Made by a program: the position numbers and the translations under genes | Assembly: GCA_024998815.1 (NCBI GenBank) | Contig: JACEUQ010000001.1 | Span: 1,054,001-1,118,000, forward strand | Source of the DNA: Opitutus sp. | GTDB lineage: Bacteria; Verrucomicrobiota; Verrucomicrobiia; Opitutales; Opitutaceae | DNA: 64,000 nt | Direction of reading: 5' to 3' | The notes under the pieces: model-generated | The model's input: only the letters and a program-made list of their open reading frames with translations | Database searches by the model: none | What the model was told of the DNA's origin: nothing | In this document: piece by piece, positions 26,496 to 35,830 of the stretch | Layout: the number at the start of each line of letters is the position of its first letter | Numbering within the stretch: the stretch's first letter is position 1

Positions 26496-27083
26496 TTAGC
26501 GTGTAACAAAGAAGATACCAAGCAGGGCCCCGAGGAATAAGGCCCACAGCAAAACCATACGCAGCAAAGGCCATTTCTCCATCCGTTCCAGCGTCTCGCC
26601 GGCCGCCTCAGTGATCGTACCGAGGTCGATGTCACGCGGCACCATGCTCGAAACGGTCATGTCAGGCCCGGCTTTGATCGAACTGGCGAGCATGGTGGTG
26701 GCGAAGTCAGCGGGAATATTACTCCGATCGAGAAATGCATACGGCCACTGCTGAGGACCATCGCAAAGCAGCATCGCCACGCGACCATCGATCGCAATGC
26801 GTTGATGTTCACGATCCTTAATTCCGAGAACATCAGCAAACCACTGGTCCATCATTTCCTCAACTGCCTCGGCTGCCAGAGTGGTTGGATCGAGGACCGG
26901 GTTCTCGGCGTGACGTTGTGCGGCACGCTCTAAAACAGCCTGAATTAAGCGACTCTGGTGAAGTCGGTTATGAATTCGGTGCGCACGCAGGTAGTCTTCC
27001 ACCCGTACATACGCCGCATTCCATGCTTCCATCGTCCCTGTGAGGGGACGGAACGTCGACAAGGGCTGGTCTATGGAGTCCAT
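26496..27083 (-). CDS. Unknown membrane-anchored protein between opgG and opgH
   Basis: 195 residues from the second ATG (MDSIDQPLSTFRPL); starting there the overlap with the opgG stop is 13 bases. The body is soluble and rich in helices (RIHNRLHQSRLIQAVLERAA, EAVEEMMDQWFADVLG); one membrane helix near the C-terminus is followed by a short basic end (WPLLRMVLLWALFLGALLGI). No family recognised. Its place between opgG and opgH, tight spacing and the short N-terminus of OpgH suggest a detached regulatory or docking domain of the glucan synthase. This is inference only. Confidence 0.75.
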   Translation of the reverse strand: MDSIDQPLSTFRPLTGTMEAWNAAYVRVEDYLRAHRIHNRLHQSRLIQAVLERAAQRHAENPVLDPTTLAAEAVEEMMDQWFADVLGIKDREHQRIAIDGRVAMLLCDGPQQWPYAFLDRSNIPADFATTMLASSIKAGPDMTVSSMVPRDIDLGTITEAAGETLERMEKWPLLRMVLLWALFLGALLGIFFVTR

Positions 27084-28591
27084 AGATAGCTCCACGTTTC
27101 GGAAAGAATGTGGGGAGGCTTTTTAAGGGAGCAGCGAAGTTCGACCGGTCGACCAGAGCCGTCGGGCTTGATCGCAAAGGCGGCGCGCCAACTCCCATTA
27201 TAGGGATTTTTTTCTAGGCTCTTATGAACTAATTTCGCCCCTACGCCTACCTCGACCTCGGCATCAATATCGGGCAGTGGGCGTTGATTGATTAAATAAG
27301 TACCGGTGAAATCCACCCAAAAACGGACCAAGTCAGACTCTTGTGTAGCGGAGCGCCCGCTGCGTGTTGCGGTAACATAACCAGCAGGAGGCGTGCGTGC
27401 ACCGGGCTTACCCTCTTGGAACCAATGCAATTTATATTCAGCAAGTACAGGCTCACCCAAAGGCGGAAGTTTAGCCGGAACCCAAAAAGCCACTATATTG
27501 TCTTCGGTTTCATTCGGGGTGGGCAACTCAACCAACCGAACGTCACCAGGGCCCCAAGCCCCAATCGGCTCAACCCAGATACTCGGGCGCTCATGATAAT
27601 GAGCCTCCAAATCCTCGTAAGAAGAAAAACTACGGTCGCGCTGGACCAAACCGAAACCCTTTGGATTTTCATCACCAAGAGCTGCTACGCGGACGGACTT
27701 AGGATTGGTGAGCGGCCTCCAGAGCCATTCGCCATTCCCACGCTGCATCAGTAAACCATCCGAATCATGCACCTCGGGACGCAGGTCATCGTTTTTATGG
27801 GACCCGTTTTCACCAAACCAGAACATGCTCGTCAAAGGCGCCACACCGAAAACGGTCACATCCTTGCGTCGATAAATCGCACTCTTGACCTCCATCACCG
27901 TGGCATCGCCAGGGGTGATGATAAAGCGAAATGCCCCGCTCACGCTCACGCTGTCCATCAGGGCGTAAACGGTAATCGACTTTGATTTAGCTAAAGGGCG
28001 CTCAATCCAAAACTCTTCAAACACGGGAAACTCCTCGCCGCCAGGCTCGGCGGTGTTGAGGGCCAAGCCGCGTGCCGAAAGACCGTAGCGCATGCCCTTA
28101 CCCAAGGCGCGGAAGTAGCTCGCGCCTTGAAATACCGCCAACTCGTCGAGGTACTCGTTGTTATTAAGCGCGGTGTGTATCCGGAAACCGGTGAATCCCA
28201 TGTCGCCCGGGATACTACCAAGATCCTTATTGGCACCAAAGTTAAACAGATCCTTGTCATACTTGATCATGTCAACTTGGCCGTTCATCACCTCGGAGAT
28301 GAGCACGGTACGGTTGTAAATGAATCCGGGATGGAAAAACTGGAGCTGGAAGGGAAGGCGCTCACGCCGTCCCCAAGCCTCGTTGGGATTAAAGCGCAGG
28401 TCGCGGTACTGGTCGTACGAAAGCTTGCGCAAGGCCTCTGGCACCCGATTGGGTCGTTCGGCGAAGGGCTTGGAAGCAAGCACTTTGGCTCGATATTGCA
28501 GCACCTCGAAGTCGAACGGTACATCGTTCGCTCGGCTGGCGGTGCCACCCAATACAGTAAGGCTAATCCCCAAAAGTAGGAGTCGTTTCAT
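27071..28591 (-). CDS. opgG: Periplasmic glucan biosynthesis protein G
   Basis: 506 residues, about the length of E. coli OpgG (511). Sec signal peptide MKRLLLLGISLTVLGGTASRA. The beta-sandwich body carries family hallmarks: YDQYRDLRFNPNEAWGR, FFHPGFIYNRTVLI, GFTGFRIHTALN, YFRALGKGMRYGLSARGLAL and IERPLAKSKSITVYALMDS. Works in the periplasm with OpgH to shape or release the glucan. It could equally be called OpgD, a close paralogue. Its ATG overlaps the stop of the upstream DNA-repair gene (ATGA), so it is translated as part of a longer operon. Confidence 0.93.
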   Translation of the reverse strand: MKRLLLLGISLTVLGGTASRANDVPFDFEVLQYRAKVLASKPFAERPNRVPEALRKLSYDQYRDLRFNPNEAWGRRERLPFQLQFFHPGFIYNRTVLISEVMNGQVDMIKYDKDLFNFGANKDLGSIPGDMGFTGFRIHTALNNNEYLDELAVFQGASYFRALGKGMRYGLSARGLALNTAEPGGEEFPVFEEFWIERPLAKSKSITVYALMDSVSVSGAFRFIITPGDATVMEVKSAIYRRKDVTVFGVAPLTSMFWFGENGSHKNDDLRPEVHDSDGLLMQRGNGEWLWRPLTNPKSVRVAALGDENPKGFGLVQRDRSFSSYEDLEAHYHERPSIWVEPIGAWGPGDVRLVELPTPNETEDNIVAFWVPAKLPPLGEPVLAEYKLHWFQEGKPGARTPPAGYVTATRSGRSATQESDLVRFWVDFTGTYLINQRPLPDIDAEVEVGVGAKLVHKSLEKNPYNGSWRAAFAIKPDGSGRPVELRCSLKKPPHILSETWSYLWTP

Positions 28592-29664
28592 TTGTCTAAG
28601 AAATAGGCATGTTGCTTAGCCGTGATCGTCAGTCCAGCACGTTCCATGACTTTGAGGAGATCTTCCCAGGTCGCGCGCTTAGCCTTACGTGCTGCCGTGG
28701 GCCCGGATGTTTCCTGCCGCAGCAAATAACTGGGGTGATAACTCACGATCAACGGTTTACCCAAAAAATTTTTCCACTGCCCGCGGACCTCAGGCAAGGT
28801 TTTGAAACTGCTCGCGCCAAGCAGACCTCGCGCAGCCGTTGCCCCCAAAACCACGATAAGATCGGGTTTAACCACTTCGATTTGAGCGCGCAAAAACGGT
28901 AAGCTAAACGCCATTTCCTCCGCCGTGAGGTCGCGGTTGGCGACCTGCTCCATGCCCGCTGCGGTCGGGGTCTGCGGACGCCACGCCATGAGATTAACGA
29001 TGTAGACGTCCTCACGCTTGAGGCCCATCGCCAGAATCATCTTGGTCAGTAATTGGCCTGCTGGCCCAAAAAACGGCTCACCTTGCACCTCTTCTTCAGG
29101 CCCCGGCGCATCGCCCACAAAGAGGATTTTGGCGTCGAGCGACCCCACGCCGAACACGACTTTTTTACCTGGCCGCACATTCGCAAGGCAGACCGGGTGG
29201 TTGAGAACCTGCTCGCGCAACCAAGCCCAGCGCGTTGCTTTGTCGCCAGCGGGAAGGTTCACGACGGGCGGGGGCGGAAGCAAGGGGGCCGGCGCAGGCT
29301 TAACTTTAATCGGCGTCGTCGGTGCAGACGCCGCCAGGGGTGCGGACATGGGCGCCGCCGCGGGAGCTGGGGACTGCGCAGGCGCGGTTCTCGCGGTTGC
29401 CACAGGCGGATTAACCGCTGCGGCTGTCGGTGAAAACTCGCGCACGGCTGATCCCGAAGCGGACGCAGCCTTCGACGGGACTTGCGGCTTAACGGGTTCA
29501 ACCAAAACAGGGTAACCCACCGCCGCGCCCAACGACTTGGCGGCCCGCGCCGCCACCACGTTGCGCAATGCCGCAAGGCTCTCCGCCGAGACCGAAACCG
29601 TCGAAACACCTGTGGTTTTCAGGCGCTTAAGTTCTTCCGTCAGTGCTGTGAGCGCGGTGCGCAT
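28588..29664 (-). CDS. Family-4-like uracil-DNA glycosylase lacking the cluster cysteines
   Basis: Start placed at MRTALTALTEELKRL (seven bases after the ribE stop), giving 358 residues. A long Ala/Pro-rich linker (about residues 60-140) precedes the glycosylase fold: VVFGVGSLDAKILFVGDAPG, PFFGPAGQLLTKMI, VYIVNLMAWRPQTP, PDLIVVLGATAARGLLG and the C-terminal IVSYHPSYLLR. Family 4 enzymes normally hold a [4Fe-4S] cluster with four cysteines; here the whole protein contains one cysteine (HPVCLAN), and the CRP of the VLKCRPP motif reads WRP. It may therefore be a cluster-free relative. Role in base-excision repair is inferred. Confidence 0.82.
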   Translation of the reverse strand: MRTALTALTEELKRLKTTGVSTVSVSAESLAALRNVVAARAAKSLGAAVGYPVLVEPVKPQVPSKAASASGSAVREFSPTAAAVNPPVATARTAPAQSPAPAAAPMSAPLAASAPTTPIKVKPAPAPLLPPPPVVNLPAGDKATRWAWLREQVLNHPVCLANVRPGKKVVFGVGSLDAKILFVGDAPGPEEEVQGEPFFGPAGQLLTKMILAMGLKREDVYIVNLMAWRPQTPTAAGMEQVANRDLTAEEMAFSLPFLRAQIEVVKPDLIVVLGATAARGLLGASSFKTLPEVRGQWKNFLGKPLIVSYHPSYLLRQETSGPTAARKAKRATWEDLLKVMERAGLTITAKQHAYFLDK

Positions 29665-29671
29665 GTGGGGT

Positions 29672-30268
29672 TCAGCTCCGTGGAGCGACGAGCAGCTTTT
29701 CGACATACTTGCCCAGCAAGTCGAACTCCAAGTTAACCGGTGAGCCGACCTGCTTTTCGCGTAGATTCGTGACTTGAATGGTGGTCGGGATCAGCCAAAC
29801 CGCAAAAGTGTCGCCCGAAACCTCGGCCACGGTGAGAGAAATGCCGTCGATCGTGATGCTGCCCTTGTGAATCAGGTAACGCCCCTGCCCGGCCGGCCCG
29901 CGCACGCGCAAATAATGATCCGCCCCACGCGGCTCAAACACCTCAATCACGCCCAAACCATCGACGTGCCCGGTGACAAAATGCCCGCCGATCTTCCCGC
30001 CAAAGCGCAGCGCCCGCTCCAGGTTAACCGCCGCACCCGCCGTGATCGTCGAAAGACTGGTCACGCGGCGGGTCTCCTCCAGCACGTCGAACCACAGCGA
30101 GTGCGCGTCGAATTGGGTGACCGTGAGGCAGCAGCCGTTGACGGCGATGCTGTCGCCCAGCGTCACATCCTGCAACGCGGCGGAGGCGGCGATTTGCAGT
30201 TTCCATGAATCGGTGCCGCGCGTGAAGGCGACGACTTTGCCTGTTTCTTCAACAATTCCGGTGAACAT
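29672..30268 (-). CDS. ribE: Riboflavin synthase, alpha chain
   Basis: 198 residues; dismutates two 6,7-dimethyl-8-ribityllumazine molecules to riboflavin. Two repeated lumazine-binding barrels: MFTGIVEETGKVVAF with DSIAVNGCCLTVTQF in the first, and GGHFVTGHVDGLGVIEVFEP with KGSITIDGISLTVAEV in the second. The catalytic C-terminal segment is present. No other rib genes are near. It opens a leftward run with the uracil-DNA glycosylase (seven-base gap) and the opg genes. No riboswitch-like structure was recognised upstream. Confidence 0.95.
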   Translation of the reverse strand: MFTGIVEETGKVVAFTRGTDSWKLQIAASAALQDVTLGDSIAVNGCCLTVTQFDAHSLWFDVLEETRRVTSLSTITAGAAVNLERALRFGGKIGGHFVTGHVDGLGVIEVFEPRGADHYLRVRGPAGQGRYLIHKGSITIDGISLTVAEVSGDTFAVWLIPTTIQVTNLREKQVGSPVNLEFDLLGKYVEKLLVAPRS

Positions 30269-30322
30269 AAAAAGTGATAAAGGTCGGTGCGGATTAAGCG
30301 GGCGGTCGATACAGGCAACCGT

Positions 30323-31729
30323 CTACTTGAGCTTAACGCGCAGCACGGCGGTTTCGCCGTTGCGACTGGTGAGGAGCACAAACTCGGCTCGGGCGGTGTC
30401 CGCCTCGATCGCGGCCAACTTGGCCACGGCCTCGGCGTAGGTTTTCACCTCGGTGCCGTCAACCTCCTGAATCCAGTCGTCGGGCTGAAGTCCTGCGGTG
30501 CCGGCGGGGCTGTTGTTTTTAACAAAATTGGCGATCACTCCTTTGCGCCCGGCGAGCTTCACGCGCCGCAGGATACCGTCGCCATAAACAAACTCACGCG
30601 CGGTGAAACCAATGCGCTCAAAATACGTGCGGTCGGCTTCGCGCAACAATTTCGGCTGCTCGACCAGGGTGGACTTGAGCTCCAGCCGCTCGCTGCCGCG
30701 CAACACCGTCAGCGTCACTGTTTCGCCCGGCTTGCGCATGGAAATGTCGCGGTCCACGAAGCCGACTACGACGCGGTCGGGCTTGAAGCGCGGCAGCGGC
30801 TGACCGTCGATAGCCAGAATAATGTCGCGGTTTTTCACCCCGGCGACTTCGGCCGGACTGCCCTCCAACACCTCGCTCACGACGCAGCCGGACTGTTGAT
30901 CCAACTTCAAAAAAGTCGCGACCTCCGGGTCCATCGGCTGCAAGCCATAGACGCCCAACCAAGCGATCGGCCGCCCCGACGGACTCGCCGGAATCCGCGT
31001 GAGCCACGGGGTCACATCGGCGGAGATTTGAAACACACTGCTCTCCTCGGGATTGACCAACAAGATCGATTGGCCGCGCTCGTTACGCGCATGTTGGATA
31101 AACGACTGGCCAAAACCACCCACCGCCACGCCCGCAAACCCGCCCTCGCGCGAAAACACCGGCAACCCAGGGGCGGCCACCTCGGTTTGTGCCACCACCG
31201 TGCGCTCTGGCATCTGCTGCAAATGCGAAACCCGGCCCGCCATAAAGTAGGGCTTAAAATCCTCATCTTTGCCGCGCAGCCCGATGCCCCAAAACTCCTC
31301 GCCAATCGCGGGCTCAGCGGCAGCCGTCGCGGCTGCGAACGTCGTCACTGGCACCAGGCTCGCGCGCAGTTTCGCCTCCACGCGGACGAAGTGCCAACCG
31401 CTCACCGGGTCCTGTCCGAGGTATTCGCCTTGCGCGTAATCGCTCACCGGGCGGCCCGGCAGGTAGACGCGAAAATCCTTCAGTTTGGACGGCGGCAGAA
31501 AGGTGTTAATGGCCGCGCGTGGCAGCACCAGCGTGCCGTTAACATCCGCCACAAAAGCGGCCGTGATCGACGGCCGCCGGTCCAATTCGCTCTCGGTGAA
31601 AAACTCGACCGCCACCACGGATTTTGCCCGCTCGGCAAAGAGCGCGGGAAGGTCCGCCGCCCTCGCCACGGCGCACGCCAGCAGCGACACGGTGAGCGGC
31701 AACAGGAACAGGCGAAGGGACTTTATCAT
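30323..31729 (-). CDS. HtrA-like PDZ protein with degenerate protease domain
   Basis: 468 residues from [20 protein letters not shown], a signal peptide ending near ARAAD; the ATG overlaps the stop of the upstream htrA-type gene (ATGA). The trypsin-like domain aligns with its neighbour but the triad is gone: the TNAHV region reads LPRAAINTF, the DLALLRI region reads GWHFVRVE and GNSGGP is replaced by APGLPVF. Two PDZ domains follow (GCVVSEVLEGSPAEVAGVKN, FVKNNSPAGTAGLQPDDWIQ). Probably a periplasmic pseudoprotease acting as chaperone, adaptor or regulator of its active partner. Confidence 0.85.
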   Translation of the reverse strand: MIKSLRLFLLPLTVSLLACAVARAADLPALFAERAKSVVAVEFFTESELDRRPSITAAFVADVNGTLVLPRAAINTFLPPSKLKDFRVYLPGRPVSDYAQGEYLGQDPVSGWHFVRVEAKLRASLVPVTTFAAATAAAEPAIGEEFWGIGLRGKDEDFKPYFMAGRVSHLQQMPERTVVAQTEVAAPGLPVFSREGGFAGVAVGGFGQSFIQHARNERGQSILLVNPEESSVFQISADVTPWLTRIPASPSGRPIAWLGVYGLQPMDPEVATFLKLDQQSGCVVSEVLEGSPAEVAGVKNRDIILAIDGQPLPRFKPDRVVVGFVDRDISMRKPGETVTLTVLRGSERLELKSTLVEQPKLLREADRTYFERIGFTAREFVYGDGILRRVKLAGRKGVIANFVKNNSPAGTAGLQPDDWIQEVDGTEVKTYAEAVAKLAAIEADTARAEFVLLTSRNGETAVLRVKLK

Positions 31730-33081
31730 GGCTTGAGAATAAAAAGGGAGACGCGCCGGTCGGTTTCGGTCTCGAACAAGGTCGGTGCCGGTTTGGCAAC
31801 AAAGTCGGCATGCATCGTCTTGGCGAGTTCCAAGGAGGCGACGCGCTCGCGATTGATTTTGGTGATAATATCCCCTCGGCCCACCCCGGCGACAGCGGCG
31901 GGAAAGCCCGGTTGCACGCCGATCACGAGCAGGCCGGTGTCGTCGTCGAGCTGGTTTTCGCGGGCGTAGGCGCGCGAAACTTTGCGCACGGTTAAACCCC
32001 ACTTTTCAAAGGCCCACTCCTCGCCCTGGCGGCTTTCGAGTTTTTCGGTCACCACCACGGAGGTGGTGGTTTGCTCGCCGCGTTTAACCACCAACTTCAC
32101 CGATGAACCCACCGGCAGGCTGGCGATGATGTTCAAAATAGGCGGCAGCTGTTCGGGAAAGCGACCGTCCACCGCCGCGCCGTTAATCGACAGCACGATG
32201 TCGCCGCCGCGCAGACCGACCTTGGCCGCGGGCGAGCCCGGATCCACGCTGTTGATGAGCAGGCCGGTGTTTTGTTTGAGCGCATAAAACCCCTCCAGAT
32301 CGAGCAGGGCGCCCGGCACGATGCCAATGTAGCTGCGCGTGATGGCACCCTCGGCCGTGAGGCCGGCGACGACGCGCTTGGCGATGTTCGCCGGGATGGC
32401 GAAGGCGAGGTTATCGGCCCCGAGGTAGCCGCGCGAATTGATGCCCACCACGCGTCCGTCTTCATCGACCAACGGGCCACCCGAGTTACCCGGATTGATG
32501 GCGGCGTCGGTTTGCAACCAGGTGTTAAAGAGCCCCGTTTCGTAGCCCTTCACGCCGCGATTATCGGCAAAAAAGCGGCGGTTATTGGAGATAATCCCGC
32601 GCGTCACCGTGCGCGTGAGTCCGTGCGGCGTGCCAACCGCGTACACGGACTGACCCGGCGAGAGTTTATCCGAGTTGGCAAAATCAGCGTGGGTAAACGT
32701 GAGCCCGCGGCGCTTCACTTCGGCGAGGTCGATGCGCAGCAGCGCAAGGTCGGTCCAGTGATCCCAGCCGACCAGCGTGGCGTTCACCCGCTCCAAACTG
32801 GCAAGCGTCACCGACAGCTCGACGGAGCGCGGGCTGGCGACATGGGCGTTGGTTAAAATGAGCCCGTCCGAGGAGACAATGACCCCGGAGCCGATCCCCG
32901 CCGAGAAGCGACGGGCCCCGGTATCGAAGGACTCCTCGCGTACATCGATGCGCACGACGGCGTCGAGCAGGTGGTTAAAGCCGCGCGAAACGGCGGCCTC
33001 GGCAACGGCGCTCCAGGTCAAAAAGACGACGGAGCAGACGAGTAGTTTTCGAGTGATTGACGGGAGTAGAGAATCCTTCAC
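31726..33081 (-). CDS. HtrA/DegP-type periplasmic serine protease
   Basis: Start placed at the GTG of [18 protein letters not shown] because longer starts run into leuS on the other strand; 451 residues. Signal peptide ends near AEAAV. Catalytic triad His80 (LTNAHV), Asp111 (DLALLRID) and Ser200 ([10 protein letters not shown]). Two PDZ domains follow ([40 protein letters not shown]). Handles misfolded envelope proteins. Followed by a translationally coupled, catalytically dead paralogue. Divergent from leuS with only 18 bases between the assumed starts, so the promoters must lie within the opposite genes' ends. Confidence 0.9.
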   Translation of the reverse strand: MKDSLLPSITRKLLVCSVVFLTWSAVAEAAVSRGFNHLLDAVVRIDVREESFDTGARRFSAGIGSGVIVSSDGLILTNAHVASPRSVELSVTLASLERVNATLVGWDHWTDLALLRIDLAEVKRRGLTFTHADFANSDKLSPGQSVYAVGTPHGLTRTVTRGIISNNRRFFADNRGVKGYETGLFNTWLQTDAAINPGNSGGPLVDEDGRVVGINSRGYLGADNLAFAIPANIAKRVVAGLTAEGAITRSYIGIVPGALLDLEGFYALKQNTGLLINSVDPGSPAAKVGLRGGDIVLSINGAAVDGRFPEQLPPILNIIASLPVGSSVKLVVKRGEQTTTSVVVTEKLESRQGEEWAFEKWGLTVRKVSRAYARENQLDDDTGLLVIGVQPGFPAAVAGVGRGDIITKINRERVASLELAKTMHADFVAKPAPTLFETETDRRVSLFILKP

Positions 33082-33099
33082 GGTGGCGGGTTTAATCCG

Positions 33100-35706
33100 A
33101 TGGCAACGCATTGCAAAGACTACGACTTCCTCCAAATCGAACCGCATTGGCAAACCTTCTGGGAGGAAAACCACTCATTCCGCACGACTAACGACACGTC
33201 GAAGCCGAAATACTACGTGCTCGACATGTTCCCCTACCCGTCCGGCGCGGGTCTGCACATCGGCCACCCCGAGGGCTACACCGGCACCGACATCATCGCG
33301 CGCTACAAACGCGCCAAGGGCTTTAATGTCCTTCACCCGATCGGCTGGGACGCGTTCGGCCTGCCCGCCGAGCAGCACGCGGTGAAAACCGGCACGCACC
33401 CGGCTTCGAACACCCAGAACAACATCACCAACTTCCGCCGTCAGATCAAAGCCCTGGGCTTTTCCTACGACTGGGAGCGCGAGGTCGACACGACCGATCC
33501 GAAGTACTTCCGCTGGACGCAGTGGATCTTCCTCCAGCTCTTTAAAAAGGGCCTGGCCTACGTCGACGAGCGCCCGGTGTGGTGGTGCCCCGAGTTGCGC
33601 ACCGTGCTGGCCAACGAAGAAGTCATCGACGGCAAATCCGAGGTCGGGGGCTTCCCCGTCGAGCGCCGCAACCTGCGCCAATGGGTTTTGCGCATCACCG
33701 CCTACGCCGAGCGCCTGCTCGCCGACTTGAAAGACGTCGACTGGCCCGACTCCACCAAGCGTATGCAAGAGGCGTGGATTGGCCGCAGCGAAGGTGCCGA
33801 GTTGTTGTTTAAACTCGAAGGCGCCGACCTCGGTGATTTGAAGGTGTTTACCACCCGCCCCGACACAGTTTTTGGCGTCACCTACATGGTGATCGCGCCC
33901 GAGCACCCGCTGGCCAACGCCCTCACGACGCCCGCCCAACGCGACGCCGTCGACGCCTACAAAAAGAAGACCGCCGGTAAGAGCGACCTGGAGCGCACCG
34001 ATTTGGCCAAGGACAAGAGCGGTGTTTTCACCGGCTCCTACGCCGTCAATCCCGCCAACGGTGCCCGCGTTCCCGTCTGGATCGCCGACTACGTGCTGAT
34101 GGGTTACGGCACCGGCGCCATCATGGCCGTCCCCGCCCACGACGAACGCGACTACGAGTTCGCCGTGCAATACCAGTTGCCCGTCATCCAGGTCATCGAA
34201 CCCGCCGCCGCCCCGGCTGCGGCAGGCGCGGAGCCGGTCGCCGTGAAACTCCCCTACTCCGGCGACGGCCACCTCGTGCGCTCCGGCGCCTACAGCGGGC
34301 TGCCCTGGGCCGAGGCCAAACAAAAGCTCACCGCCGATCTCGCCGAGCAAGGTCGCGGCAAGGCGACGATTAACTATAAACTGCGCGACTGGCTGTTCTC
34401 CCGCCAACGCTACTGGGGCGAACCGTTCCCCGTGCTCTGGGTCACCGAGGCCGACTACCGCAAAGCCGCCGCCGTGCGCGCCGCCGACCTGCCGCCCGCG
34501 CCGGTCACCTACCGCGACGCCGCGACGAACCTCACCTGGTTTGCCTTGCCGCTTCCCACCGCCGCGCTTCCGCTCACGTTGCCCGAAGTGCAGTCCTACC
34601 TGCCCAGCGGCAACGGCGAAAGCCCGCTGGCCAACGTCACCGAATGGCTCGAAGTCTGGGTCAACCTCACGACCGGTGCCGCCGTCCCCGCGACCCAACC
34701 GCAACCCGCCGGCAACGACTGGATTCGTGGTCGCCGCGAAACCAATACGATGCCGCAGTGGGCCGGCTCGTGCTGGTATTACCTGCGCTTCATCGACACG
34801 AAGAACGACCAGGCCTTCGCCGACCCGAAACTGCTCGCCTACTGGGGCGTTCCCGACCTCTACGTCGGCGGCGCCGAACACGCCGTCTTGCACCTGCTCT
34901 ACGCGCGTTTTTGGCACAAGGTGCTCTTCGATCTCGGCGTCGTGCCGCAGTCCGAACCGTTCACCAAACTCTTCCACCAAGGCATCATCTTGGGCGAAGA
35001 CGGCGAAAAGATGTCCAAGAGCCGCGGCAACACCGTTAACCCCGACGACATCATCGCCACCCACGGCACCGACACGCTGCGGCTTTATCTGATGTTCCTC
35101 GGCCCGCTCGAGGCGATGAAACCGTGGAATCCCAACGGCATCGAAGGCGTGCACCGCTTCCTGCAAAAAGTCTGGCGCGAGTGCCTCGGCCGCGAAGGCG
35201 AAGTCAACCCCAAGATCTCCGACGACGCCGCCGTTGACTCGGCCGAGATGGTTAAACTCCTGCACGAAACCATCAAAAAAGTGGGCGAGGACATCGAGGC
35301 CCTCCGTTTCAACACCGCGATTTCGCAGATGATGATCTGCATAAACGCGATTCAGAAAGCCGAGCGCGTCAGCCGTGCGACGCTGCAACAGTTTCTGCAA
35401 ATCCTCGCCCCGCTGGCCCCGCACATCGCGGAGGAACTTTGGGAGCGCTTGGGCGGCACGCAGTCGATCCAGCTCGCCCCGTGGCCGACCTACGACCCGG
35501 CGAAACTGGTCACCACGGAGCAAAAGGTTGTCGTGCAGGTGAACGGCAAACGGCGCGCCGAGCTGACGGTTGCCGTGGGCACTGGGCAAGAGGCCGCCAT
35601 GGCACTCGCCCTAGCGCATGCGGACAGCGCGCCGTATCTAGCAGGTAAAACCATCAAACGCGTCGTCTTCGTCCCGGGCAAAATCCTCAACATTGTGGTT
35701 GAGTAA
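33100..35706 (+). CDS. leuS: Leucyl-tRNA synthetase
   Basis: Class I aminoacyl-tRNA synthetase charging tRNA-Leu, 868 residues (E. coli 860). HIGH motif HIGH at 53-56 within [14 protein letters not shown]; the KMSKS loop starts at Lys637 ([12 protein letters not shown]). The CP1 editing domain ([20 protein letters not shown] and the AVPAHDERD editing aspartate) is present, as is the C-terminal extension [13 protein letters not shown]. The CP1 region has an Ala-rich insert. A large apparent frame on the opposite strand is a codon-bias shadow. Confidence 0.98.
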   Translation: MATHCKDYDFLQIEPHWQTFWEENHSFRTTNDTSKPKYYVLDMFPYPSGAGLHIGHPEGYTGTDIIARYKRAKGFNVLHPIGWDAFGLPAEQHAVKTGTHPASNTQNNITNFRRQIKALGFSYDWEREVDTTDPKYFRWTQWIFLQLFKKGLAYVDERPVWWCPELRTVLANEEVIDGKSEVGGFPVERRNLRQWVLRITAYAERLLADLKDVDWPDSTKRMQEAWIGRSEGAELLFKLEGADLGDLKVFTTRPDTVFGVTYMVIAPEHPLANALTTPAQRDAVDAYKKKTAGKSDLERTDLAKDKSGVFTGSYAVNPANGARVPVWIADYVLMGYGTGAIMAVPAHDERDYEFAVQYQLPVIQVIEPAAAPAAAGAEPVAVKLPYSGDGHLVRSGAYSGLPWAEAKQKLTADLAEQGRGKATINYKLRDWLFSRQRYWGEPFPVLWVTEADYRKAAAVRAADLPPAPVTYRDAATNLTWFALPLPTAALPLTLPEVQSYLPSGNGESPLANVTEWLEVWVNLTTGAAVPATQPQPAGNDWIRGRRETNTMPQWAGSCWYYLRFIDTKNDQAFADPKLLAYWGVPDLYVGGAEHAVLHLLYARFWHKVLFDLGVVPQSEPFTKLFHQGIILGEDGEKMSKSRGNTVNPDDIIATHGTDTLRLYLMFLGPLEAMKPWNPNGIEGVHRFLQKVWRECLGREGEVNPKISDDAAVDSAEMVKLLHETIKKVGEDIEALRFNTAISQMMICINAIQKAERVSRATLQQFLQILAPLAPHIAEELWERLGGTQSIQLAPWPTYDPAKLVTTEQKVVVQVNGKRRAELTVAVGTGQEAAMALALAHADSAPYLAGKTIKRVVFVPGKILNIVVE

Positions 35707-35725
35707 AACCCCGTACGGCCTCCAA

Positions 35726-35749
35726 CTCCTAGGGTGTAGACCCTAGGAG
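35726..35749 (+). terminator. Hairpin after leuS
   Basis: Perfect 9-base stem CTCCTAGGG / CCCTAGGAG around TGTAGA, followed by a run of C rather than T, so intrinsic termination is uncertain. Confidence 0.5.
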
Positions 35750-35830
35750 CCCCCCCCCGCCAATCGTTCTGCTCAAAAAAAACGATCGGTGTTCCGCAGG
35801 GCTGCAGTTTAAAACGCGTAACCTCCAGCC

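Noticed and set aside
30287-31969. A 560-residue frame opposite the HtrA-like pseudoprotease
   Set aside because: Low-complexity, His/Arg/Gln-rich and without motifs; a shadow of the real gene on the other strand.
32048-32070. CACCACGGAGGTGGTG inside the HtrA gene, similar to the insertion-sequence target palindrome
   Set aside because: It encodes TTTSVV in an intact gene, differs in the core, and has no element next to it.
33175-35589. An 804-residue open frame on the strand opposite leuS
   Set aside because: It mirrors the third-codon GC bias of leuS, has a repetitive Val/Gly/Glu composition and no domain; leuS itself is certain.
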